A DNA stretch of 64,000 nt from Schistocerca nitens (Eukaryota; Arthropoda; Insecta; Orthoptera; Acrididae): the NCBI RefSeq assembly GCF_023898315.1, contig NC_064614.1, forward strand, positions 503,828,109-503,892,108, written 5' to 3'. Below the pieces are notes generated by a model. It did not search any database, was not told where the DNA came from, and saw only the letters and a list, made by a program, of their open reading frames with translations. Each line of letters begins with the position of its first letter. The first letter of the stretch is position 1. The position numbers were made by a program, and so were the translations under genes. Of the stretch, positions 32,594-43,620 are shown one piece after another.

Positions 32594-33772
32594 TTATATT
32601 GCATTTAGGAACTTTCGGGTAATTGAACATGTATCAATAATTACTGATTTCTGTAGTTGTATATATACTTTTGGATGTAGCTCTATTGCATTGATGTACT
32701 GGTGGATATTGTGTGGTATGACTCCTGTAGTTGATAGTATAATTGGTATGATGTCAACTTTATCCTGATGCCACATGTCTTTGACTTCCTCAGCCAGTTG
32801 GATGTATTTTTCAATTTTTTCTCCTGTTTTCTTTTGTATATTTGTTGTATTGGGTATGGATATTTCGATTAGTTGTGATAATTTCTTCTTTTTATTGGTG
32901 AGTATGATGTCAGGTTTGTTATGTGGCGTTGTTTTATCTGTTATAATGGTTCTGTTCCAGTATAATTTGTATTCATCATTCTCCAGTACATTTTGTGGTG
33001 CATACTTGTATGTAGGAACTTGTTGTTTTAAAAGTGTATGTTGTAAGGCAAGCTGTTGATGTATTATTTTTGCGACATTGTCATGTCTTCTGGGGTATTC
33101 TGTATTTGCTAGTATTGTACATCCGCTTGTGATGTGATCTACTGTTTCTATTTGTTGTTTACAAAGTCTGCATTTATCCGTTGTGGTATTGGGATCTTTA
33201 ATAATATGCTTGCTGTAATACCTGGTGTTTATTGTTTGATCCTGTATTGCAATCATGAATCCTTCTGTCTCACTGTATATATTGCCTTTTCTTAGCCATG
33301 TGTTGGATGCGTCTTGATCGATGTGTGGCTGTGTTAGATGATACGGGTGCTTGCCATGAAGTGTTTTCTTTTTCCAATTTACTTTCTTCGTATCTGTTGA
33401 TGTTATGTGGTCTAAAGGGTTGTAGAGGTGGTTATGAAATTGTAGTGGTGTAGCCGATGTATTTATATGAGTGATTGCTTTGTGTATTTTGCTAGTTTCT
33501 GCTCGTTCTATAAAGAATTTTGTTAAATTGTCTACCTGTCCATAATGTAGGTTTTTTATATCGATAAATCCCCTTCCTCCTTCCTTTCTGCTTAATGTGA
33601 ATCTTTCTGTTGCTGAATGTATGTGATGTATTCTATATTTATGGCATTGTGATCGTGTAAGTGTATTGAGTGCTTCTAGGTCTGTGTTACTCCATTTCAC
33701 TACTCCAAATGAGTAGGTCAATATTGGTATGGCATAAGTATTTATAGCTTTGGTCTTGTTTCTTGCTGTCAA
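32594..33772 (-). pseudogene. R4-like polyprotein, thumb, zinc knuckle and endonuclease part
   Basis: This 392-codon frame is the C-terminal third. TARNKTKAINTYAIPILTYS is the region just after the RT palm. CRLCKQQIETVDHITSGC is the CCHC knuckle typical of R2/R4 elements. NKPDIILTNKKKKLSQLIEI fits the PD...E/D core of the restriction-like endonuclease that nicks the target. It ends KFLNAI followed by TAA. The frame differs from the upstream RT frame, so translation of a joined protein is broken by a shift near 33867. Confidence 0.9.
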
Positions 33773-33849
33773 TTCTGTTTTCAGTATTTTTGTTAGTCTT
33801 TGTCTATATTTTTCTTTTAGTTCTTCTTTAATATTTGTATTATCTATTC

Positions 33850-34557
33850 CTATTTTTGTCTGTATCCTAGATATTTATAGGCATCCGTTTTTTCCATCGC
33901 TTCTATGCAGTCGCTGTGGTTATCCAATATGTAATCTTCTTGTTTAGTGTGTTTTCCCTTGACTATGCTATTTTTCTTACATTTGTCTGTTCCAAAAGCC
34001 ATACTTATATCATTGCTGAATACTTCTGTTATCTTTAGTAATTGGTTGAGTTGTTGATTTGTTGCTGCCAGTAGTTTTAGACCATCCATGTATAGCAAAT
34101 GTGTGATTTTGTGTGGGTATGTTCCAGTAATATTGTATCCATAATTTGTATTATTTAGCATGTTGGATAGTGGGTTCAGAGCAAGGCAGAACCAGAAAGG
34201 ACTTAATGAGTCTCCTTGGTATATTCCACGCTTAATCTGTATTGGCTGTGATGTGATATTATTTGAATTTGTTTGGATATTAAGTGTGGTTTTCCAATTT
34301 TTCATTACTATGTTTAGGAACTGTATCAATTTAGGATCTACTTTGTATATTTCCAATATTTGTAGTAACCATGAGTGGGGTACACTATCAAAAGCTTTTT
34401 GGTAATCAATGTATGCGTAGTGTAGCGACCTTTGTTTAGTTTTAGCTTGATATGTCACCTCTGCATCTATTATCAGTTGCTCTTTACATCCTCGTGCTCC
34501 TTTGCAACAGCCTTTTTGTTCTTCATTTATAATTTTGTTCTGTGTTGTATGTGTCAT
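33850..34557 (-). pseudogene. R4-like polyprotein, reverse transcriptase core
   Basis: Motifs in order: EEQKGCCKGARGCKEQLIID (R4-type motif 2, residues 12-31), LHYAYIDYQKAFDSVPHSWL (motif 3 with catalytic Asp), GIYQGDSLSPFWFC (motif 4) and THLLYMDGLKLLA (motif 5). In motif 5 the expected YMDD is YMDG: residue 159 is encoded by 34083-34081, GGT, one base from GAT. That removes an Asp needed for polymerisation. The frame runs on to FGTDKCKK and leaves the correct phase near 33867, ending at 33850. Confidence 0.92.
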
Positions 34558-34560
34558 TAA

Positions 34561-36150
34561 TTACTGTGTAATGACTGAAGTTAATATTTTGTATATTGTT
34601 GGTAGGCATGTTATGGGGCGATATTTAGCTGGGTTCGCTGTGTCTGCTTGATCTTTAGGTTTCAGATAAGTTATTCCATGTGTAAGTGTATCAGGGAATG
34701 TGTATGGGTCTGCAATGTTACTGTTAAATAATTTAGTTAGATGTGAATGTGTTGAGGTGAACTTCTTTAACCAGAAATTTGCTATTTTATCATTTCCAGC
34801 GGCTTTCCAATTGTGAGTAGAATTAATTGCTTGGGTGACTTCATGTTGCAAAATTATCACTTCAGGCATTTGTGGTATCATCTTGTACGAGTCTGTTTCT
34901 GCTTGTATCCACCGTGCATGCCTGTTATGTTGTACCGGGTTAGACCATATGTTGCTCCAGAAGTGTTCCATGTCTGTTATGTTTGGTGGATTGTTTATTT
35001 TAATGTGTGTGTTATCTATTGTCTGGTAAAATTTCTTTTGGTTTGTGTTGAATGTTTGGTTTTGTTTCCTTCTATTTTCACTTTTTTTGTATCTTCTGAG
35101 TCGTTTGGCTAATGCTTGTAATTTCTGCTTCTTTTCGTCTAATTGCTCTGTCGCTTCTTGTTGTGAGATTTTACCTAACCTTTTTCGTTTTTTTTCCGAG
35201 ATTTCATTTCTTATAAATTGTGTTAGCTGTCCGATGTCTTTTCTCAGTTTTTCTATTCTGATCTGTAGCCTGTGTTGCCATGCTGGTTTTGTGGGTTTCT
35301 TCTGTGTGTTGGTTGGTTCTGATCTCTGTCTAGTGTGTATATTTAGTGTAGTGAGTGCTCCTATATAAACCAGTAGTTGTAACTCTTCCATAGTTGTGTT
35401 TTCATTTATTTTGTTGTGTATGATTGTGTTGATAGTTTTTATTGTTGTTTCGACTTGTGGGTTATTTGGTGGTCTATGCAAGAATGGTCTTATGTCTGTA
35501 TTTGTGTCTTTGTATTCTATATATGTCAACTGAAATTTTTCTTCTATATCTAACATGTGTGTCACTTCGTGTTCTATTTGTGCTTGTTCTGGTGGCTGTC
35601 TTAAGATTTCGTTTTCCTCTGATTGTTTAATTGGTGCGTGGTGTTCTTTGTTTGTTTGCTCTGGGATGTTTGAGTCCATTACTGTATTTTCTTCTTCTTC
35701 TGATTGCACATTATTTTGTTCCAGTATTTGTTGTACTTGTTGTTTGATGTTTTCTAATTCTGACTGGGGTATCCTGTTATTTTTGATTATTACACGGATC
35801 TGATCAGCTAGTCGTTGTTCTGTTAAAAATTTTAATTCTGGGTATCTGGTAATAAATGTTGTGTATACTTGTGATCTGTATCCAGTTGTGTTGGTTCCTA
35901 GGTTTGTTGCTTGGTAATAACAGAACATGAGGTGTCGATTAACTTCATCTGACCATCTCATCCTCTGTCTTTGTTTTCCTTCTAGGGTGGTTGCAGGAAG
36001 CATATCCTGCAAAACACCTCTATTTGGATTTAAATCATTTTCCAGTTGGCTAGCAGTGACGTTACCATTGTGGGCGGGCATAGGGTTCAAGCGTCGTCCC
36101 CGACCATGACGGCGCTTGTCCGAGGCTTCTTTAGTTCTGTCCTGAACCAA
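34561..36150 (-). pseudogene. R4-like polyprotein, N-terminal domain and start of RT
   Basis: This 529-codon frame starts MVQDRTKEASDKRRHGRGRR. Residues about 64-140 (RMRWSDEVNRHLMFCYYQAT onward) resemble the Myb/trihelix-like DNA-binding region of R4-type elements. A Gln/Asn-rich linker and a Lys/Arg-rich coiled stretch follow. RT begins at NWKAAGNDKIANFWLKKF and YRPITCLPTIYKILTSV. A TAA at 34563-34561 ends it, and the next codons in the same phase continue into the RT core, so a single nonsense codon separates the two frames. No earlier ATG in phase is clearly better. Confidence 0.9.
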
Positions 36151-36227
36151 CTAATCACACTAAAGGGGGGTTAGCCCTATTAGTGGTTTGTTCTTTTCGT
36201 CGCCTTTTACGACTGGCAGAACATACC

Positions 36228-36254
36228 GGAGGCCTATTCTTTTCCCGGGCCTCC
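36228..36254 (-). other. 5' terminal hairpin of the R4-like element
   Basis: The 7-bp perfect stem GGAGGCC / GGCCTCC lies within 10 bp of the 5' end. It may be an RNA structure or part of a self-cleaving fold, but no ribozyme core is evident. Confidence 0.4.
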
Positions 36255-36258
36255 ACGG

Positions 36259-36260
<2 letters not shown>

Positions 36261-36298
<38 letters not shown>

Positions 36299-36299
36299 G

Positions 36300-36331
<32 letters not shown>

Positions 36332-36357
36332 TTTGTTATTATTGTTATTACTACTAC

Positions 36358-36389
<32 letters not shown>

Positions 36390-36400
36390 GTAGTAGTAGT
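36261..36400. repeat. (ATT)n microsatellite
   Basis: About 13 perfect ATT units, then an interrupted ATT/ACT/AGT tract. It is the insertion target of the R4-like element; the other flank is at 32462-32503. Confidence 0.95.
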
Positions 36401-36655
36401 AGTATTGACAGTGGCTGAAGTTGTATAAATATGTTGATAAGCATAACTGTTGCACAGCAGATGCTATTAATTTCGCACTCTTATATTTAACTGAATTTTC
36501 AAATTTACAGTGTAAAACAAAGTATAGCTACATATTGTGTTTATTTGTGTACATTGCGTAATAATGCACGTTATAAGAAGCAATCTGACGTGCACGCCAG
36601 CACTGCATCTAGCGACACTTGGTCCACAAGATAAAGTTTCTGTAACAATGTAAAT
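36401..36655. other. Unassigned AT-rich spacer
   Basis: No recognised feature before the hammerhead-like motif. Confidence 0.3.
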
Positions 36656-36683
36656 CTGAAGATGAGCCTGCAGTAGCTCGAAA
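36656..36683 (+). ncRNA. Hammerhead-like motif, probably a retroelement 3' end
   Basis: CTGAAGA, a 4-bp stem GAGC/GCTC with an 8-nt loop, then GAAA: the layout of a hammerhead core but with CUGAAGA in place of CUGAUGA. It is followed by an AATAAA-containing tail. Similar ends occur on Penelope-like elements and some SINEs. Cleavage activity is doubtful. Confidence 0.35.
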
Positions 36684-36779
36684 GCATGTTCATTGTTGAA
36701 TAAATCGTAAAAAAGCGATTGGTTGCATATTTATTACTAAATAAACGCCAGTTTAAATCACAGTCTCAGTTCGTCATCC

Positions 36780-37560
36780 ACAATGAATATACTGAAAAAA
36801 AATATTGTTACTGACCTTACTGGTGCCAAAGCAGCTACCCGAACAGGCAAAACACCTCTCCTCTGCTTTGAATTATTGATGAGTAAAGATATTATTAACA
36901 AAGTCGTACTTCACACCAATGAAGAAATCAGCAGAAGATAGGCTTTTACCTCGAAGTTAGAGTGGTACACTTGACCCACTGATGACATAGATGTGAAAGG
37001 GCTTATCGGTTTTATCTTTCTTTGTGGGGCAACCAAGAACTCTGATGTGAATCTCGATGATCTTTACTCCGGAAAATTTGTTCTTTCATTTTTCATATGT
37101 CTAATGTCCGAAAACCTATTCTAATTCCTTCTTTGACATCTGATATTTGATTTTAAGCACTCACGCGATAAGAGAAGGAGAAATGATAATTTAGCGCCCA
37201 TTCGTTGTGTGTTTCAGAGGGAGGTGGCCCTTCAAACTGTATATCCCTAAAAAGCTCGATGAGAATGGATTGAAAATTGTGTGATTTTGAGACGCTTTTT
37301 TTTTCTGTGGAATACCCTACTTGGACAAAAATACAACATGCTACGTCACTCGACAACTGATTTGAATGATAAGAATTGACTCAGGAGCTTTCTGAACGTA
37401 AACTCATTTCTGTTGCCACTATGCGGAAAAACAAATGAGAAATACCTCCTGGATTGCTCGCTATGAAAGGATTAGATCCTATGACGCCAAGACTTGTTTA
37501 CCAGCCCAACAAAATATTCAGCTCCTTCTCTGAGAAGAAGAAAAGCGTAATACCTTCATC
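36780..37560 (+). pseudogene. piggyBac-like transposase fossil
   Basis: Discontinuous frames read FELLMSKDIINKVVLHTNEE, DDIDVKGLIGFIFLCGATKN, SDVNLDDLYSG and FRGRWPFKLYIPKKLDENGL followed by KIV. These follow, in order, the piggyBac transposase: the FxxxLM...I...TN N-terminal block, the EIK-FIGLL-L-G---...L-DLW block, and the V-FRGR-PF-QYIP-KP---GIK block. Stops separate the blocks. No terminal repeats were located. Confidence 0.8.
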
Positions 37561-38739
37561 CACGTTGCATTAATTATATTGAATTCTTTCTATATAGTTT
37601 TAAGTTTATTATTCTCCTGTTCACATCTAACGGTATGCGACAGACTCAGTGTGTCTCGCGAGTTGCATATACTGCAAGGAAATATCAGCAGCAGCTACGT
37701 TTCGTATATCTATTGACACTACACAACAAAACATTGTTTTTTCTGGTATGAATAATCGTTACTGTGTGTTTCCATAAATCAAGCCATCACAACTCTGTGG
37801 CGATTTACAGATAAGTCCACTCACGAAATCCTTCACGATATTACATTCTGTATTTTACTGTATGTAGTCCCCCGACCCTAGTCTTCCGGCATGTCGAGCC
37901 ACTGTTACACTGTTCAGATTATACGCACATACTTTCAAACAGAGAACTATAAAACTGGGTGGACCCACTATACACATACTTGTAGGATGAAAACATTGAG
38001 ACTTACATAAACTGGCAATAGCGCGACTATCCTTTGAAAACATTTTGTTAATGACACTGAAATGAAATGTCTTTCTGGTTAACTACAGACCCAAAAGACA
38101 TTGTATCCTCTGATGAGACATCCTTTCACTGAAAGGAATGTTACCTGCATACAAGAATCTCAGGGACCTACAAGTTTGTGAATCTAAACCGATATGTTTG
38201 AAGTTGTGACAAGCTCTTAATCGTTAGCCCAAAGGAGAAGAGCTGGATCACACCTGCTCTAGATCCAGAGATCTGTCCTGCAGTGATCATGTCAGGAGTT
38301 GCTAACATAGAATAATAATTTAGAGACATTTCTGTACTATGCTTCTATACTACATAGGATTCCATTTGGAAATGTACAAAGTTAAATTACAAGTAAAAAG
38401 AAATTTCATTTTACAATATCCAGATAAATAAAAAGCATAGTAATATATTAACTGAAATCACAAATAATTCTCCCTTTACCACTTGCTAACAACTTCGACT
38501 GGATGTCTTGAATGCATTATGCAGTGTCACTGGTATTATGAGTTACGTGTCTCGCCCTGCGTGGCTGTGTTTTTTGGGCGACATTGTGGACCATGTCTGA
38601 ATGAAAACCTCTCTGCAGATATGCATAAGAACACACGTTCACAAAACTGGAAACTGGGGAGAGGGATGTGGATTATTGTTCATGAACAGTGAAGCCTTTT
38701 GTCGTTACCAGGCACCACCCTGTCGCCCCATGCTCCATT

Positions 38740-38749
<10 letters not shown>
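37561..38749. other. Unassigned AT-rich sequence
   Basis: No gene or repeat recognised. Confidence 0.35.

Positions 38750-38807
<58 letters not shown>
38750..38807. repeat. (AC)n microsatellite
   Basis: About 29 AC units preceded by five GC units. Confidence 0.97.
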
Positions 38808-38809
<2 letters not shown>

Positions 38810-38849
38810 AGTTGAAGCCGTTTTCAGAGCAGTTTTTCAAAGTTTGACA

Positions 38850-39130
38850 GCTCGCATGTGACGTGGCGGAGGATAATGCAGTTCCCGTGTCTGGCTCGTC
38901 GATAAAGAAGCGCGAGCCGGGTGTGCCGCGCCGGCCCGCTCAGCCGTGGGGAGGCGGCCACCCCGCTGTGCTGCTGGGTTGCCGCCACTGCAGGCTGCAG
39001 GCGCTGGCCTTTGTGGCGGCCCGGCGCGGCGGCCTGTCACACGTCGCGTTGACACGACAGCGGGAACGGCTAGCGCCCGCCCATCACAAAGAGCCCGGCC
39101 AGTGGCGATAGCGGCGCACGACTCGCCTCA
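38850..39130. other. CpG-rich patch
   Basis: Dense CpG (CGCGCCGGCCCG, CGGCCCGGCGCGGCGG). Open frames exist on both strands without a known domain. It could be a promoter island, but no downstream gene is visible. Confidence 0.35.
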
Positions 39131-40169
39131 CATAAATGTCACTTAAAACGCCAGCCGGCTACCGATGCAACGAAACACTCGACACAGCTTATGTCGAAAC
39201 TTCATTACATCACTTCTGACGTACCGGGAAAACTCTCTCCCCTCCCCCCTACAGTGCCACAGCCAGTTTCATTTCATACCTTCGTTTGAGGACGTCGCTT
39301 CATAGCAGAGTCGCGACTCAAATCTAGCTGATAAGCAAAGCGTGGCTGTTATAGTGTAAAGACGATAAGATATCGGCAGTGAAGGATGCCTCAATAAATA
39401 TTAAGATTATACGGTGTAATGCCGCCTCCATTCTTCATGATGGCCTCATTCTGACGAGAAAGAGAGTCCGCAAGAGTCTTTCGATAGGTATGCTACATCT
39501 ATCTCAACTGATACATTCATGATTAGAATACGAAACTGTGGGGATAATGAGGGACACATTTTAGCCATTGTTCCAAATAGACTCAAACATTTGCCGTGGG
39601 ATTAAGATTGCTTGATGTAGCGGGACAGTCGAGGTGTGATAAGATGGCTGACTGTTCTTCACCACTGCGGCACTACTGGACAGTTTCTGTGGTGCTGCGG
39701 CTGTATTGGGCAATAAAACGCACAGTCCAAGTTTGACCAATAAAATTAATCTGGCAAACATTTACAGATGCACCTACATCTAAAACCTTTTAAAACTGAA
39801 TATCATAAGCCAAATTTCATTTTACTTTTAAGAAATACCAACTATAAATTGACAACTAGTTTGTTTACAAACTCCTATCATTTGCTGTCTCTGAAAAAAA
39901 ATTCAAACCTTTCACAATTAAAACTATCCTTACCGACCGAAACATCAAATTCAAATAAGATAATCTTTTCATACTTTCAAACTGAATGGTTAAATGAAAA
40001 TATCCTACAAGTTTTAAGAAATGGCAGTAATAAATTCCACAATTGGTTTCAGCAAAACCGACAACCTTTAAATAATTTACCTTTTAAATTGAACAATTTC
40101 TTAACAGTCTAAACAAAGAGTAGTTTAGCCAGAGAGTCTTATTTAGTTAATACGTAGCTCTTCCTGGCT
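39131..40169. other. Unassigned sequence before the PLE
   Basis: The open frame 39768-40112 (114 codons, Asn/Leu-rich) might be a decayed N-terminal part of the Penelope-like element that follows, but it has no diagnostic motif. Confidence 0.3.
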
Positions 40170-41690
40170 CAACTAAAAAAGCGCACAGTAAAACGCCCTT
40201 TTCAAAAACTTAGAAGTTCATTAAGGTATTATATGCAAAATTAACCGAGACAAATTAATAGACAATGCAACTGTTTTGCAGCCGAGAAACGCCTACACAG
40301 AGCAAACGTACAACTTATTAGAGGACACAATATAGTGGAAGATTAACAACGATCCCAATGCACGAGTTCAAAGAGAAATGGTTCCACTCCCGAAGTCCAG
40401 CTCTTTACTCAAGGAAATTGTCAATAGAGTGAAGGGGCACAGCTCTACACCTCCAAAATTATATGTCATTCCCAAGGCCCATAAAGTAATACAGAAACGA
40501 AAAGTATTTGAGAAGAAGATGAAGTCATAAGCCACGTTTAGAGCAGAAACATAAATGCAGCTACTTGTTGATACATTTTGTTGGTATATGTGAACATCAT
40601 ATCTATAACTCAACAGATTTTATTAGAAGGTTAAAAATTTTGAAACTTAACAGCTGTGATTTACTGGTCAGGTTTGACATTGTTTCCTTGTTCACCAAGG
40701 TACCGATTGCTAACTCTCGCTCTTTGATTAACAGTAATTTTTAAAAAGACGTAAGAGCAAAGTAAGTATGGGCTGACCTCCACTTACTTTCTGTTTCACA
40801 ACCAATATTTCGGACAGGTAGATGGTGTTGCCATGGGCAAACCTCTCTCACTCATCGTAGCTAATTTATTTACGGAGGATTTTGAAGAAAAGGCACTCAA
40901 CTCTGCTGTTATAAAACTGACAGTGCACCGGAGATATGTCGATGACACATTCATATTGTGGCTCCTTGGGCGAGAACACATTGAGAGATTCTTCAACATC
41001 TAAACTACATTACCGAAAGGTCATATTTACGACGGGACGGGAAATTAATGACTGCCTACCATTTCTGGACGCATTAGTTCTATGTAAAGAACCTGGGGTT
41101 TTAGGACACTATGTTTATCGTATGTCCACCCATGCTGATTTATACCTGCATGCGTCTAGCCACGATCTTTCGCAATCTATGAGTGTACTTAAAACTTTAG
41201 TGCGTAAGGATCGTGTAGTGTCAGACGCTGACAGCCTACGAAGTGAGATGGTATACTTGGAGGAAATATTTCATAAGAATCGATTTACAAAACATCAAAT
41301 GAAAAGAGCACTGGAAGCGAAAATACCAGTCTAACCAACAGAAGAGCAAGAAGTAACAGACGCAAAGTCTACGACCTTTCCACAGTATGTGGGAAATACT
41401 TCTTTGAAAATTTAAAGAATAATAATGAAGCATAAAATGGATGTAACTTTCCTTCCACCGGCCAAGACGGCCGTTCTTCTGGAATCTGTGAAGGATGGTC
41501 TGCTTTTACGAAAGGCAGGCATGTATTAAATTCCTGGTGCGTGTGATAAAAGGTGCCTAGCACAAACGATTCGCATATTACTATAATACCAGTGCTAGAC
41601 CCACTTCTAAAGGCCAGTAGATCAGTAGTCGCTGAGCATTGTGTTTCCACTGCTCATTCCATGGCTTACTAGAAATTTAAGATACGAAGT
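40170..41690 (+). mobile_element. Penelope-like element (PLE), degraded
   Basis: Across shifted frames the order of PLE motifs is kept. NDPNARVQREMVPLPKSSSL and PPKLYVIPKAHK (the LYGLPKIHK hallmark) come first. LLVRFDIVSLFTKVPI and FGQVDGVAMGKPLSLIVANL (the Q-DGVAMG-PL-P--AN motif) follow. Then come RRYVDDTFILW (catalytic box, YVDD intact at 40935-40946), LPFLDALVLCKEPGVLGHYV and HADLYLHASSHD. At 41450-41640 FLPPAKTAVLLESVKDG and SRSVVAEHC mark a remnant of the GIY-YIG endonuclease. Several stops and frame changes make it inactive. Confidence 0.88.
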
Positions 41691-42099
41691 TCGCTAGGAA
41701 ACTGGTTAGGGCGGACCTACTTCACAGACAGCAGTAATTTCTGTCGTATTTGTAACATACTATCGTTAATACTTGTCTCCAGTTCTTGTCAGTTACGATG
41801 TTTGTACAGCCACAGGTCTTACATGTTACATGACTCCGAGTGGTGCGGTACTCCTTGCAGGCACGTTGAGTAGTCCGCGTCCATTCACCAAGAAACTGAC
41901 CGACTTCAGGCGCATTGTAGTCAAGGCCTCGTCCAACCACTAAAGCTCTTCTCTGCGAGTATCACGTCTCCGTGTCAACCAGACTTATTTCGCTGGTTCA
42001 TAACAAACGAGAGGCTGACAAACTCCCGAAAAAAATTAATACACTCTTTCAGAGCTTTCCAGTTTACCTACGATGGATTGTTCCAACGGTGCATGTGGA
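41691..42099. other. Unassigned sequence
   Basis: No recognised feature between the PLE and the Tc1 fossil. Confidence 0.3.
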
Positions 42100-43390
42100 G
42101 TACTTTAAATGAGTACATTTACAGATCAATAGCACAGGTGGTTCTGAAGTACAGTGTATTGATCCATGCTGAAACACCCATATTAGTGAGTGATATAATC
42201 ATCACGAGCGGCAGTATCGGCGCTGACTCTAGCATCAAGTCGATCGTGCAGATGGTGAGTACTGTCCTAGGATACGTGATTCTACACCTGCTCGATCTGT
42301 TCACGTAGTTCTGTAAAAGTTGTGACCTGACGAGTCTCACAAGTCACTTCTCGTCCCATGATATGCCACACGTGCTCGATTGGACAAGAGTCCAGAGATC
42401 ACGCTTCTCAGGGAAGTTGCCGTACGTCTTTGAGTTTCAGGAGACGTGTGTGGGCGAGCATTATACTGTTGGAACAAAGCGTCACCTTCCTGTTGCAAGA
42501 ATGACAAAACACTGGACTAACAACATTCTGCATGTACGGAGCGCTAGTTAGCGTCCCTTCCAGAAATATCAAAGGTGTACAAGAGCTATAGCTTATCTCA
42601 CTGCAAACCATAAGGCTTGGGATACAGCTAGTGTGCTTGGACGAATGTACCCTATGAGACAGCACTCATCAAATCTGCGTCGTACGCGTAAACTAACATC
42701 ACTTGTGTGCAGGAAGAACTTCTTTTCATTACTGAAGGCCATGAAGAGCCATTCCATCTTCCAAGTATCCTCTGTCGTCACCAGTCAAGCCTCGCATGTC
42801 GATGCTGTGGTGTGACTGGAAGACGAACCAGAGGTGCGTATGCTTATACTCCCACTCCTAATAAACGGTTTGAAAAAGTTCATGTTATCACGTCTGGGCT
42901 CATAAGCCATCATACCTGTGATGTGGTAGCTGTACGATGTGCTACTGCTGCCCTTACAATATGACGATCCTGTTGGGTGTCTGTGCTGCGTGAACGTCCA
43001 GAATTTCATCTACGAGTGTGAGAATGTTCACGTGACAACTGATACGAGCATCGTTGCACAACCGACGGAAAGGAGCATCCCGCCAGTCGGAAGCCCAGAA
43101 TTTTACCTCTTTCAAAGTCGCTCTGTTGTATGTAGGAAGTATGGTGCGAGTGCATCTTCGAGGCACTGTCGCCTACTTCTTTCTCACACACAGCCTACTA
43201 GCTTCGAGCATTCTCTGTTAAAGGGTAGACACAGCTAGCTTACTGGCAGTTATTCCACTACGTTATCTGTTGGTGGACGACGTCGAACCCATTACCAGCC
43301 CATCTACTATCTCACAGGTGGCACAAGCCATCATCGGATCAAAATCGACACCGTCTTTCCATGAGTACTAACTTTTTTTTTCAGCTGTGT
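42100..43390 (-). mobile_element. Tc1-like transposon fossil
   Basis: The minus strand follows a Tc1-like family over about 1.3 kb. The frame 42665-42408 includes TPLIFLEGTLTSAPYMQNVV and then, after a shift, CSNSIMLAH, equivalent to the LFQQDNA-AH block. The 43390-42960 part corresponds to the N-terminal HTH region. Ends are approximate because the inverted repeats are not clear. Confidence 0.6.
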
Positions 43391-43609
43391 ATTTTATCTG
43401 AAGAGATTGGTTAAATATTGAGATAGTGTCTTAATGTTTCAGAACTTTTGGTTCACCGCGTTATCCCAGAGGAATTACGTTTAATAATGTATTCTCTTAA
43501 CATCAGAAAATACTTCTCAAAAATACGGCACAAACTTCGGGAGCACTCATGTACCCTGCGGGAAATTGTCATCAGGATTGTCACCGGTCACCCTAGCATC
43601 ATGGAAAAC
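43391..43609. other. Unassigned spacer
   Basis: A poly-T run at about 43373 and nothing else. Confidence 0.3.
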
Positions 43610-43620
43610 TATCAATACAG

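Larger units (their letters stand above)
32504..36260 (-). mobile_element. R4/Dong-like non-LTR retrotransposon, nearly full length
   Basis: A 3.75-kb element on the minus strand, bounded on both sides by (ATT)n repeats. These sides are 32462-32503 at its 3' end and 36261-36400 at its 5' end. Dong-type R4-clade elements are known to insert into TAA repeats. Coding order from 36150 to 32594 is: Myb-like N-terminal domain, reverse transcriptase, CCHC knuckle, restriction-like endonuclease. Hairpins lie at both ends (36228-36254 and 32541-32571). One in-frame stop, one frameshift and a changed catalytic box make it inactive, yet most of the reading frame is open. That suggests a fairly young copy. 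Confidence 0.9.

Noticed and set aside
34813-35803. Several plus-strand open frames under the R4-like element
   Set aside because: They are antisense shadows of the minus-strand polyprotein, rich in Cys/Leu/Val from its codon use.
38483-39146. Frames around the (AC)n repeat and CpG patch as genes
   Set aside because: The reading frames run through the dinucleotide repeat and CpG-rich DNA without conserved residues.
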